DNA of 64,000 nucleotides from contig JACVTC010000240.1 in NCBI GenBank assembly GCA_016946835.1, forward strand, positions 47,272-111,271, written 5' to 3'. Within the stretch, counting starts at the first letter, position 1. Every line of letters starts with the position of its first letter. The translations under genes and the position numbers were made by a program. A model generated the notes under the pieces. That model was not told where the DNA came from, made no database searches, and saw only the letters and a list, made by a program, of their open reading frames with translations. Origin of the DNA: Neocallimastix lanati (nom. inval.). Taxonomy: Eukaryota; Neocallimastigomycota; Neocallimastigomycetes; Neocallimastigales; Neocallimastigaceae. Below, piece after piece: positions 9,863 through 20,576 of the stretch.

Positions 9863-12010
9863 TTAAAACATTAAGTAAAACTCTACTATAATAATAGTTT
9901 TTTTCACAATATCTTCAGATTTAAATTTATGAAGTTTTACTTGTGTTAATGTTTTACAGTCTTTAGTCCACGTATGAAAGTATAGCATTGGTGGAATATA
10001 ATTAATCAGATAAGAGATTAAACAATTGGAATAAGACCATTTCTGGAAGCAACGAGCTTGCAATAAAGCACATTTAGCAGATAATGGAATAAGAAGAAGT
10101 TACTTTGTAATAGCGTAAATGGAGAGAATGAACTTCTTTTACGAAATTCAGAAATCCAATATAAGCATTTATTAATATTTATTTGAGAAGTTGGAAGCAT
10201 TTGTTTATTGATACCAAAAAGAAAGACGAAGTACGATAACAGACTTATAATTAAAACTTAAACGAAATAATCTTTTGAAAATAGTAGGAGTGTGTCTATT
10301 TTTAAGAAAACCTTGGGTCACGTGTAACATTTCTAACTTTTGTATTCATTATAGAGAAAAATTTATCAAGTTTAAGGTCATTTTCAAAGGGTATACCAGC
10401 ATTTTACATTCGACAGTGGCTCACAAACTAAAAAAACAAAACAAAAAAACAAAAAAAAAAAAAAAATAAAAGTAAGGTATAATTTATATAAAATATGGTT
10501 TTCTTTGATCTTACTACTAAGGTTGCACATTTATTAATACTGAAAGTGATTTCGTTGGTAATATCCTATTAATTGAAAAGTCGAAAGAATTTACGTAAAT
10601 TATTACTGAAAGGTGCACAAATAACAATATCATCAGCAAAGAAACCATTGCAACAATATTTTAGGAGTAGATGATTTAGTGACATTTGGTTCATAAATAG
10701 TAACACCTAAATTTTCACATACGTCAAATATGTCATGAATGAAAAGATTAAACAAAATTGTAGAGATGGAACATTCTTGAAGAACACCTTTTTTTTTTTT
10801 TTTTTTTTTTTTAATAGAAATAAAAAATAAGTTTTGTCAATTAATGGTAACACTAGATTTAGAAGAAAGATATAGGTTTTCCAAAAATATAAGAAATTTA
10901 CCTCTAATACCTAAATGGTTTATCTTTCAGAGAATATCGTAAATAGGAACTGAATCATACGCTTTCTTAAGATCAAGAAAAGAAAGATAAGTATTTTTAT
11001 TAAGGAATTGACGTCTTTGACAAATTTCTATTATAGAAGTATAAGAGACTAATATATCCCTCTTTCTTTCTAAATCTAAATTATTCAGGTCTGATAAAGC
11101 CGTTGTTAATACCATTACTAGCTATACGGGAGACTACAATTTCAGATAATGTTTTAATACCATTATTAATTAAGGATATTCTAACTATAGTTACTACAAT
11201 CTATTGTATCACCCATTTTTAGAGTATACATAATAAATTTATTATTCCAGTCATTTTTAAAAATCAATAGATAATATTTAATTAAAGAATAAAAGAAGGA
11301 ATTTCAAATCATTACTTCTTTCAATTACTGTAATCTAATTTTTATTTTCGTTGTATTTTAGTATCGAAGCTTTAAAGAATTAAATAGGGACATTATAAAG
11401 ACCTGAAACTTTGTAGTAAGGAGTGGATTTATTTGTGTCAATTATTTCTTCGACAAAAATATCATCATTAATAGGTTAAGTATTATAATCAGATGAATCG
11501 AATCCAGAAGAAGATTGAACATTATACCAATAATTCTTATTAAGACAGTGACTGGTTGATTTAGAAGCTAAATTTTCATAGTAAACATTCCATACATTGA
11601 GTTGTTCCATAGTTGAAAAAACTAAAATATCATTATTAGAACGGATAGGATGATTTGGAATACTTCTAAGGTTTTTGACTTTAGCTGTTCTTTTAAGCTA
11701 AAAGTACATCTTTTTATTGTTTTTCTTTACAAGTTTACAACCCGTTTTAATACGTTGAATATATTCTTCTTTTCAAGAATTATTACATTCAGAATGAACA
11801 ATTTTACAAATTTTCAGATAATTAGAGATTTTATTAATAAAATCTTCTATATCACCAGGATGGTTAGAGACTAGGGTAGGTAATATCCTTATAAGCCTTA
11901 ACTTTTAAATTGCTAAAGATTATGAATTTTCTGTGACATGAAAAATAAAAATCATTTTTGATAAATCTTTAGTATCAGAAATACGACTCTTCCAGAAGTG
12001 AGGGTTTTAT
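9863..12010 (-). pseudogene. Degenerate LINE (non-LTR retrotransposon) reverse transcriptase
   Basis: Read from right to left, the successive parts of a LINE ORF2 appear in order but in shifting frames with stops. There is an endonuclease-RT linker (phrase NVWNVYYENLASKS, about 11590), then the RT finger region (ISLINNGIKTLSEIVVSRI, about 11160-11100). RT motif A follows (FLDLKKAYDSVP, about 10985-10945), then motif B (LQECSISTILFNLFI, about 10785), and catalytic motif C (FADDIVI, about 10635). Next come the thumb (FSINKCATLVVRS, about 10530) and the C-terminal region with ARCFQKW and HTWTKDCKTL (about 10055-9950). No open frame spans more than about 60 codons, so the copy is dead. The endonuclease is missing or unreadable. 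A T-run at 10792-10812 interrupts the RT. Confidence 0.85.
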
Positions 12011-12413
12011 GCATGTATTAGTTCTAGAATAACCGCGGTTATCCAAGTAGTAACGGTACTATCAAATAAAATATAATTGCTTTAATGAGTCATTCGCCGT
12101 TTCACAATATAGAATTGTATATACTTAGACATGTATAGCTTAATCTTTGAGAGAAGTAAATGACTACTTGCAAAATCGAGTCTGAAATTTTCAATAAATC
12201 CTTTCTTATTTTATTAAAAATATATTTTTTTTTTTATTTAAACAAAATTTCAAAAGTAAATAATAAATTTTTAAATAGTACAAATATTTTTTTTTTTATT
12301 AATAATTTATTATATACTTCAATTATTATAGAATTTATATATATATAATTTATAACTTAATAATAAATTTTATTGTAAAATAATCATTGTATTTATTTAT
12401 TTATTTATTTAAT
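12011..12413. other. Intergenic
   Basis: Transition from the LINE relic to A/T-rich sequence; no gene recognised. Confidence 0.4.
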
Positions 12414-12580
12414 TATTTTTTATTATTTATTTTTCTTTAATTATTTATTTATTTATTCTTTTTTTATTATTTATTTTTCTTTAATTATTTATTTATTTAT
12501 TCATTTTTTATTATTTATTTTTCTTTAATTATTTATTTATTTATTCATTTTTTATTATTTATTTTTCTTTAATTATTTAA
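12414..12580. repeat. 44-bp tandem repeat, about 4 copies
   Basis: Near-identical A/T units, each containing ATTTTTCTTTAATTATTTAT, downstream of the Cys-rich membrane protein gene. Confidence 0.75.
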
Positions 12581-12710
12581 ATATTTAATAAATTAATTTA
12601 ATAATTTATTTATTATTTAATTATTTATTTTTATATAGTTATATGTTCGATTTTATACGGTTATTTATTCAATATTTATATATTTATGTATTTTCTTATT
12701 TAATTTAAAT

Positions 12711-13382
12711 TTATTTAGTTGTACATTTTTTATTTATAATTATTATTAATTTGAAAATAATAAATACTATAATAATAATTATTAATATGATGATAAAATA
12801 TACTTTAAATAAAGCTATTCCTAACCAGTTTTTTTCTAAAGCACTTGTGCAAAAATGATATTCGTTGCAGCGATTAGGGTAACATTCTTTGTCATTTTTA
12901 CAATTTTCAAATTCTAATCTTGAACATGTAAAGTGGTCAGAACCTATATAAACTGAACAAAATGTAGTTGTAAATTGATTATTAATAATACATGTATTAT
13001 TAAAGCATTTATTACTATAACAATTACTATCATTCAAACAATAACGTGTAAAACATTTCTCAATATTTCTGGCATCCTCTGGACAAGATTCCAAAATTAA
13101 GTCAGTGGTATTATAAAATTTATAATTTTCAAGATTAGCATCGCTTCTAAAAGACATTCCTTCTTTTATTTCTATACATTCTTCATTATGACAATAATAT
13201 CGAGCATGACAAATTCCATTATAACATTCAACAGATTCAGGGCAATCTTTGTTTTCAGTACATTTTGTTGCTTTTAACGATAGTATTTTTTCCTTACTAA
13301 TAGTTTCACCGGAACTATTATTTATAATAGTAATAATTAAAATAATAAATATAAACAAAATATTGAATTTTATAATAACCAT
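12711..13382 (-). CDS. Cys-rich single-pass membrane protein with signal peptide
   Basis: 223 aa. Residues 1 to about 25 form a signal peptide (hydrophobic, ending NNSSGE). The extracellular part has about 18 Cys. Three modules share the spacing C-x5-C-x4/5-C-x4/5-C (Cys 41/47/53/58, 115/121/126/131 and 161/167/172/178), with an acidic residue or Asn before the second Cys (NKDC, NDSNC, NDKEC). Several N-glycosylation sequons (NNS, NDS, NNT). A transmembrane helix at about 185-215 is followed by a short basic tail, so topology is type I. This looks like a small EGF/disulfide-knot surface protein; no named family is assigned. The start is the Met directly before the signal peptide. It is followed on the same strand by other secreted-protein genes. 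Confidence 0.75.
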   Translation of the reverse strand: MVIIKFNILFIFIILIITIINNSSGETISKEKILSLKATKCTENKDCPESVECYNGICHARYYCHNEECIEIKEGMSFRSDANLENYKFYNTTDLILESCPEDARNIEKCFTRYCLNDSNCYSNKCFNNTCIINNQFTTTFCSVYIGSDHFTCSRLEFENCKNDKECYPNRCNEYHFCTSALEKNWLGIALFKVYFIIILIIIIIVFIIFKLIIIINKKCTTK

Positions 13383-14231
13383 TTCGGTTTTATTAAAAGT
13401 TAAAGTTAAAATAGAAAAAATATGAGGATTATTAATAAATTATATTTGTTTAATAATTATTTATTTATCAATTTACATATAAATTTCATATTTATATATA
13501 TTATTATTAATATTATTATTATTAAAATTGTGATTTGTTTCTTTTTTTTTTTTTTTTATTTTTATTATTATTATTATTATTTTTTTTTTTTTATTTTTAT
13601 TATTATTTTTTTTTTTTTTTTTTTTATTTTTATTTTTTTTTTTAATTCTTTTTTTTTTGTTTTTTTTTTATTTTAATTTATTTTATATATATATATTTAT
13701 TTACTTAAGTATATTATTTATTTATTTGTATATATTATTTATTTATTTTATTTATATATATTATTTATTTATTTGTTTATTTTTTATTTATTTATATATA
13801 TTTTTTATTTTTTTATTTATTTATATGATATTTAATTGTTTTATTTTATTAATCCAAAGAAATTTAACACTTTCACCATTTTTTTTATATGAATTATTTA
13901 AACTTATTATATAAGTTTAATTAATATAGGTGTATTAAATAAATGATATAAATGATTATTTAAAAAAGTAGTATTGAATAAATATTATTTAATAAATAGT
14001 ATTAAAAATCATTTTAATAAATATGTCAAAAAAAAAATTAAAATACTTATATATATAGAATAGAAGCTAAATTAAAAATATATATATATATATATATATG
14101 TAAAATAAACATTGAAAAAGATTTAAGTAATATTGAAAATAAAAAACTGAAACAGAAATCCAAAAAAAAAAAAAAAAAGTTTTAATTGAAATATCAATTT
14201 TACTTTTTTATTTTCTTTTAAATTTTATTTT
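13383..14231. other. Intergenic poly-T/TAT low-complexity sequence
   Basis: Long T-runs with TTATTATTA and TATATTATTTATTTA phrases (13530-13830). Plus-strand Phe/Ile/Tyr-only ORFs here are artefacts of low complexity. A (TA)n run lies at about 14080-14099. Confidence 0.7.
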
Positions 14232-14365
14232 TTACATTTATTTTTCATATTTATTTTTACATTTATTTTTCATATTTATTTTTACATTTATTTTTCATAT
14301 TTATTTTTACATTTATTTTTCATATTTATTTTTACATTTATTTTTCATATTTATTTTTACATTTA
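14232..14365. repeat. 25-bp tandem repeat
   Basis: About five to six copies of a unit alternating CATATTTATTTTTA and CATTTATTTTT, just past the 3' end of the phospholipase gene. Confidence 0.75.
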
Positions 14366-14483
14366 AGTTTAAATTTATTACTTTTATATTTAAGTTCAAA
14401 TTTATTACTCTTTTTACTATTTAAATTATTTATTTAATTATTTTTTTTATTAAGTTATTTTGTTTTTATTTATTTTGTTTTTA

Positions 14484-15155
14484 TTAATCACTTTCAAGGT
14501 AGAAAGGTTGATTGACAAAGCGACTTATGTGAGTAGAAGAACAACATTGCCTTAAGTCATATTTATCAACATGCTCCTGATCCGAATAAAAACCACTATT
14601 TCCTAGTTTTTCAACCGCAACCTTAAAAGCGGTAGCAATAGTAATACAATTTTGATATTGTTTTGTAATAGCATTTTTTACAGCATCCAAAATACCACCA
14701 TTACCAAGATAATTCGTTACACATATTTTTGTTAATTGATCAAATAAATTATAATCGCAGTATTCTTTAATGACGCAGTGATAACAATAATCGTGTGCAT
14801 TACATGCAGGTTTGAATATATTTACAGAGAATATACTTGCTGATCAACCGTCAATTCTATTTTTTAGAAGAGCATTATTTTTGTAATATTGATTTATATT
14901 ACTATTTCCGTTTTTTTTACTACCCTTTTTACTAGGGTTTGGACAGTTATTGGCACGCTTAATTAAAAATTTATTATTTGAATTATCATTAATTTTACTA
15001 TATGATTTAGTAGAACGCTTTTTGTCGTCCAAATTATGGTTTATCATGAATGAATTGGTGTAACAAAAGCTTAATTTTTTAAAGTTAAAAATATTAAAGT
15101 AAAATATAATATACAAAATAAATATATATAATATTATAAATTTTAATATAAACAT
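14484..15155 (-). pseudogene. Secreted phospholipase A2 (fungal/bacterial type) with one in-frame TGA
   Basis: A single frame of 224 codons interrupted once, by TGA at 14844-14846. The N-terminal part has a hydrophobic signal/anchor (residues 1-23), a Ser/Lys/Asn pro-region and dibasic Kex2-type sites (KKR at 45-47, LIKR at 64-67). After the TGA the same frame contains the PLA2 core: FKPACNAHDYCYHC, with the catalytic His-Asp pair flanked by Cys, then a Cys-rich helical C-terminus. Known family: PLA2 hydrolyses the sn-2 ester of phospholipids with a His/Asp dyad and Ca2+. The TGA sits in the segment G-[stop]-S-A-S, where homologues usually carry a Cys, consistent with a single-base nonsense change. 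All other motifs are intact, so decay is recent, or the base call is wrong. Confidence 0.75.
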
Positions 15156-15259
15156 TGATACATATTAAGTAAAGGAATAATATATATATATATTTTTTTT
15201 TAAATAAACTTATAATTTTTTTTTAAAAAAATAATTAAGGATATAGAAATAAAAAAGAA

Positions 15260-15967
15260 TTACTTTAAACAATTTTTATAAAAGAATTTTTCAGTTATTT
15301 CAATATTGCCATTAATTTTTTTTATAATATTATTAATTATATTTGTTGAAAATAGAACGTTCGGGCTTTCGTTAATAGCTGTGAATATATTTTGAGAATT
15401 TCGACATGTATTTTCGCAATTTGTTGTGCTAAAATTTTCTGAAGTTAGGTTTTTGTTGTAAACCTTATTAAATAAGTTGAAAGTGAAATTTGCTGTATTA
15501 TCTAATTCTGTTATTTCATCTTCATTAAATTCTTCTTCTATAATATTTTTTATATATTTTTCTTTTTTAAATTCTGTTTTTTCTCTTTCATTTATGTTTA
15601 TTGCTTATTTAAAATAATTATATATATATATATATAAAGGTATATTAATAAATATTTAAATAAATAAATAAATAAATAATAGATAGAAAGTAAATGTAAT
15701 TTAAAATAAATTAGAATTAAAATTACCTAATTTTTCAAGGTAGTCATTAATTTCAATTGCTTTATCAATACAAATTTTTTGGGTTGGATAAACTTCGGAA
15801 AAATCAAAGTTATTAAAGTATAATAACAAATCTACTGGTAACTTTAAAGCATTTGAAATATCAAGTAAATGTTGATTTTCTTTCACTTCATAATATCTTA
15901 AACAAGTTTGTTCGGCAATAGCTAAACCGAATAAACTTAAAATAAATGAAATATTTAATAAATTCAT
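15260..15967 (-). CDS. LysM-domain secreted protein, two exons
   Basis: Exon 1 (15967-15727) encodes a signal peptide (LLNISFILSLFGLAIA) and one LysM module. It follows the LysM pattern: YEVKENQHLLDISNAL, then LPVDLLLYFNN and VYPTQKICI. The frame runs into a stop only if it is read through GTAATT at 15726. Splicing GT(15726)...AG(15604) removes 123 bp and joins phase 1 to an otherwise start-less open frame (15603-15260), giving 194 aa. The exon 2 product is Glu/Asn/Lys-rich with Cys (TTNCENTCRNS). Known family: LysM binds chitin or peptidoglycan; secreted fungal LysM proteins act at the cell wall or mask chitin. The intron is predicted from phase and signals only; the acceptor (AAATAAG) is weak. 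Confidence 0.7.
15604..15726 (-). other. Predicted spliceosomal intron of the LysM gene
   Basis: 123 bp, GTAATT at the donor and AATAAG at the acceptor on the minus strand, A/T-rich with a (TA)n run. It restores one long frame across two ORFs that otherwise lack a proper end and a start. Confidence 0.55.
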
Positions 15968-16614
15968 TATTAGAATTTATTATTAAATTATAATAGATTT
16001 AATCCGTAATAAGAGAAAAAAAGTAAATTAGAAATTTTAATAATAAAAATATTTAATTATTAAAAGAGCAAATATTATTCTATATATACATTTTTAATGT
16101 CTATCCATCCTTATTATTTTTATTTATCTTTTTTATTGATCTGTTTGTTTGCTTGGTTTATGTTTATTTTTTTTTTTTTTTTTTTTTTTTATTATTATTA
16201 ATAAAATTATTTAATCTATACATAAATTGCATATTGTATTAAAATAAAATTTAATATATGTTCTTAATACCTATAATTATATATTGTATTATTATTTATA
16301 TTAAATGAAATTTATATATTTATCAATATATATTTTATTTAATTTTATTATATTATTTTTAAGTTATATACAGATGATTATAGATTATGATAAAAATTAT
16401 TAACGGTAAATGTTCATTAATGCTTAATATTCTATTTAAAACAGTGAAACATAGTACAAAGTGTAAAAGCCTCTTTCGAAAAGTTTACTTTCCTTTCTCA
16501 AAAATAAACCTTTAAAATAAAATAATTACAAATTTATGTTTAGTTAATTCATGGAAATAATAATTTTAATTAAATATATATATTATTTTTTTTTATTATT
16601 TAAATAAATTAAAT

Positions 16615-16650
<36 letters not shown>

Positions 16651-17167
16651 GATTTAATATATGTAGTTAACTTTATTTTTTTTTTTTTTTATTTTATTTT
16701 ATTTTATTTATTTATTTTTGATATAATAAATATAATTTATATATTATTTATAATTTAAATGTGTCAGATATAATTTTAATTTTTATTTTATTTTTTGTCC
16801 ATTACATATTAACATGTGATAATATTATATATTATAATTATATCGTATTTAAATTTTAAATTTTATCCATTATAATTATTATATGGAAATATTTCAAGTA
16901 TGGTTTATTTAAATTTTATCCATTATAATTAAAGGAAATGATTTAACATTTTATTTTTTATTTATTTTTAAAGTAGCAAAATTATGTAATTATATTTTAA
17001 TTTGATCTGTGTAACATTATATAATTATTTTTTAATTTTTATACATTTTTATATTAATTTTTAAAATTAAATTTTTAATAATGATATAATATATATTTTT
17101 AATAAAGATAATATATTATATAAGTTTATTTATTAATATATATAATTAATTTAAAGTTTTATAAAAC
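15968..17167. other. Intergenic
   Basis: A/T-rich with T-runs (about 16170-16190, 16619-16644 and 16678-16690). No gene recognised. Confidence 0.6.
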
Positions 17168-17226
17168 TTAATTTTAAACCACACTAAAAAAATTAATGTA
17201 AAACTTTTAGTGTGGTTTAAAATTAA
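17168..17226. repeat. Perfect 22-bp inverted repeat (hairpin)
   Basis: Arms 17168-17189 and 17205-17226 are exact reverse complements (core AAACCACACTA / TAGTGTGGTTT) around a 15-bp loop. Pairing resumes outside with TTATAAAA / TTTTATAA after a short bulge, to about 17157-17240. The C/G-containing core makes this unlikely to be chance. It could be a cruciform, a small hairpin RNA locus, or an element's fused inverted ends. Confidence 0.75.
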
Positions 17227-17438
17227 CTTTAGTTTTATAATTGATTTATATATTTATAATATTTATTTATATATTTATTTATTATTAATTTACTAACATT
17301 ATTATATTAGTAATTTTTTTTTTTTTTAATATTATCTTATCAGAATATATATGTTATTCATATTCATTATTTATTTTTTAATTTAATTTATTTTACTTTT
17401 TTTTATTTTAATTTTTATTTTATTTTATTTTTATTAAT

Positions 17439-17590
17439 ACTTCACTCCTATATTTTACTTCACTCTTTTATTTTACTTCACTCCTATATTTTACTTCACT
17501 CTTTTATTTTACTTCACTCTTTTATTTTACTTCACTCTTATATTTTACTTCACTCTTATATTTTACTTCACTCTTTTATTTTACTTTACT
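17439..17590. repeat. 18-bp tandem repeat (TTTTACTTCACTCTTATA)
   Basis: About eight near-perfect copies; variation is mainly CTCC/CTCT and TATA/TTTA. Confidence 0.85.
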
Positions 17591-17613
17591 ATTTTTTTTT
17601 AATTTAATTTAAT

Positions 17614-17830
17614 TTATTTTATTTTATTTTACTACTTATTTTATTTTATTCAATCTATACTTTATATTAATATTTTACTACTTATTTTATTTTATTCAAT
17701 CTATACTTTATATTAATATTTTACTACTTATTTTATTTTATTCAATCTATATTTTATATTCATATTTCAACTATTTATTTTATTTTATTTTATTCAATCT
17801 GTACTTCTATTCAATATTTGTTTTATTTTA
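17614..17830. repeat. 46-bp tandem repeat containing TATTTTATTCAATCTATACT
   Basis: About four copies of a unit ending in TTATATTAATATTTTACTAC. A single related copy (TTATTCAATCTGTACT...) ends the TTTTA array at about 30822-30865. Confidence 0.75.
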
Positions 17831-17920
17831 TTTTATATACTTATATTATTATATTCTTTATTTGTTTAATTATTTATTTATACATTTATTTTTCCTTTAC
17901 ATATAATTGTATTAAAATTT

Positions 17921-18334
17921 TTATGGCGTTAACAAAAAAATTTACAAGCCTTTAAAAATAAATGGCGTATTAAAAATATGTATTTTAAAAATTGGCGAAA
18001 TGCACCACATCCGAATAAAAGTATTATAATTATAATAATAATAATACATATTGAAATAGAATAAAATAAAATAATTATTATCAAAAAGTTATAAATTCAT
18101 TATTTAATAATTATTATTAAATATACAAATATGTTACTACACATATTTGTTTTATATCTATAAGTCTTTCCCTCAAATGATTATTTCACCCAACCCCTAT
18201 ACTACGCTTTGAATGGGTGTGGGGCATTTCGCCAAATTGCATTTCGCCAGGTTGCGTTTCGCCAATTTTTTTGAAAGCATGTGGCGTATTAAAAAATGTG
18301 GCATTTCGCCAAGTTGCTTTTCGCCAAATTGAGA
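17921..18334. repeat. GGCGTATTAA / TTTCGCCAA repeat cluster flanking the dispersed hairpin repeat
   Basis: G+C-bearing phrases recur here. GGCGTATTAAAAA is at about 17964 and 18291. TTGGCGAAATGCACCACA (17989-18006) is inverted as TGTGGGGCATTTCGCCAA (18220-18237), one mismatch. TTGC(A/G)TTTCGCCA is then repeated three to four times to 18334. The inverted pair brackets the hairpin repeat (18016-18158). A related phrase (GTCGAAATGCAAC) is at about 27838, and GTGGCGTAT recurs near 34346 and 42781. Together this looks like the termini of a small DNA transposon family. Confidence 0.5.
18016..18158. repeat. Dispersed hairpin repeat, second copy
   Basis: Matches about 4686-4827 over its length and ends with the same 9-bp-stem hairpin (18125-18150), then diverges at the same base (TTTATATC). 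Confidence 0.75.
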
Positions 18335-18338
18335 ATTA

Positions 18339-18340
<2 letters not shown>

Positions 18341-18370
<30 letters not shown>

Positions 18371-19102
18371 AATTAAATATTTTTAATATTGATGTATTTA
18401 TATTTTTGAAGTAAATATTTAAATATTAAAAAAATTTTTTTTATATATAAATAAATTTACAAATATCTGTTTAAATAAATAATAAATTGATAAATAATAA
18501 ATAAAAAAAAAATAATAATAATAAAATAAATAATATAGTAATATAATTAATAAAAAAAATAATAATATAAACACTATTGCTATAATTATAAAAGGATTGT
18601 CATTAATAATAATAATGATGATTAAATTATAAATAATATTATTATTATTTGCAAATATATATATAAATGAATTAATAAAATTAATATTTACCTTCTTAAG
18701 AAAAATGTAAAAAGTTTTTCTTATAGTATTTTATAAATTAATAATAAATAATATATAATAAGTAATAAATAAATAATATAAACTGTAAAAATAATTACAG
18801 AAACATCAATAATAATATTTTTATAATAACGATGAAAATTATAATAGTTATTAAATATAAAAATAAATATAAAATTATAATATAAAAATTTTTATACTTT
18901 ATATAATAAAAAATATAATAAACTTATAAATACTTTATATTTATCCAGTTACACTAAAAAAAGGAATTATTTAAAATATAGAAGAATTAAAAAATAATAT
19001 TTGAATAATTAATCTTCATTTAAAGTATATATAATTAAAAATATATATTATTAAAATTAATCATTAGAATATTTAATTAGAAACTTTTATTAAAAAAAAA
19101 AA
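18341..19102. other. Intergenic
   Basis: Starts with (AAAT)n; otherwise A/T-rich. A MULE terminal inverted repeat was looked for here and not recognised. Confidence 0.5.
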
Positions 19103-20529
19103 ATGGAGAAAAATCTAGAAATTGAATTAAGCAAAACTAATAGAGGAAAAGTACAAATTATTTTAAAAAGAAAATATAAGTTTAATCTTTCATCCAAAAG
19201 GAAAGACAATTCAAAAAAATATAAATTTACACAATATAAAACATTAAATCAATGTCCATCTTTCATTATTTTAAATAATGAGAATCAAATCTTAGAATAT
19301 GATGACTCACATAATCATCTTGAAAATAAATTTGGAGCAGCTAAATCAGTTGTAAAAAATAAAATTAAAGATGAAATTTCAAAAAGTTCAATTCCTTTTA
19401 ATGTAAATATAAAACGTACATATGTTGAAATTTCTCAAGGTATGGGTCTTATATATCCAGGATATAATTCAATTAAATCCCAAGTAACAAGAAGTAGAAG
19501 AAAACAACTACCTCCTGATATAACAACATTTGATGAAATTCCCAATGAATCAAAATATTATAAAACAAAAAGGGATGAAAATTTTATGATATTCAAAAAT
19601 AATGATTTAATTGTTTTTCAATTTCAATTCCAAGCAGAATTATTTTCTAAAAATAAACATATTTTTGCAGATGGCACATTTTATATTGCTCCTATATTTA
19701 GTTATCAAATATTCATAACTAGAACCTATGTTACAGAATTAAATTGTTTTTACACTACTTCCTTTTCTATATTAAAAAATAAAAAGCAAACAACTTATGA
19801 AATATTATTTGAAGAAATAAAAAAAAATTCTAGTAAATATAATAGTATTGAAATTACACCAAAAATATTTCATTGCGATTTTGAAAAAGCTGTATCTAAT
19901 GCTGCACAAAAAGTTTTTATTAATGCAAATATTAAATACTGTATATGACATTTTAAAAGAGCATTAGAAATTAAAAAAAAAGAATTATGTGGTGATAAAG
20001 TAGAAAAATAAAAGATTTATATATTTATTATAATAATATCTCGAACTTTCCTTTCATTAATCCTGAATATATATATGATATATATAGTAAAATAAAAAGT
20101 GAGTGCCAAGAACATAATTATGTTCAATTTTTAGAATTTTTAGAATATTTTAAAAAAACTTATTTAATTAACTTTGAAACTGAAAATTGGAACTATTATG
20201 ATAATATTGAGCATATTACAAATAATGTTTCAGAAACTTTTAATAAATACTTAAAAAAATTATTTGCAAAAAAACCAACTTTTTTTCAATTACTATCAGA
20301 ATTGCAAAAAGAAGAATCGAAATATTACATTGATTACGAAAGGAGAACAGCTGGAATTTTAAGAAATAAAAAACAAAAAAAATTAATAAGAACTGAGGAA
20401 ATTAAAGCTTTGGTTAAATATTACAAAAATATGGAAATTCTATTAAAAAAAAAGGAAAGTGTTAGAAATGATTTCATTGACTTATGGTTGAAATGCTTAA
20501 ATGATTTAAATATAAAAATTATTGATTAA
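19103..20529 (+). pseudogene. MULE transposase with FLYWCH-like N-terminus, broken by one stop and a frameshift
   Basis: The first 281 codons contain a degraded FLYWCH-type zinc finger (C51 and H70-x-H72 remain; the first Cys is missing). The MULE catalytic core follows: first Asp in FADGTFYIAP (D190) and second Asp in HCDFEKAV (D259). The frame hits TGA at 19946-19948, in a position where the MULE family has Trp before the HFKRAL phrase, which continues in frame. About 60 bp later the frame changes near 20010, and the rest stays open to 20529, including NNVSETFN (about 20224-20247) with the likely third catalytic Glu. Known family: DDE transposases of Mutator-like elements. Two lesions make it inactive. 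Confidence 0.85.
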
Positions 20530-20576
20530 ATAATAAATTATTAAGAAATGACAGAAAATTGACCAAATGAATTCTA

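Noticed and set aside
10275-10469. 64-codon plus-strand ORF ending in poly-Lys
   Set aside because: Antisense to the LINE thumb region; the Lys tail is a poly-A run.
13422-13914. Plus-strand Phe/Ile/Tyr-rich ORFs
   Set aside because: Products of poly-T and TTATTA runs; no codon structure or conserved features.
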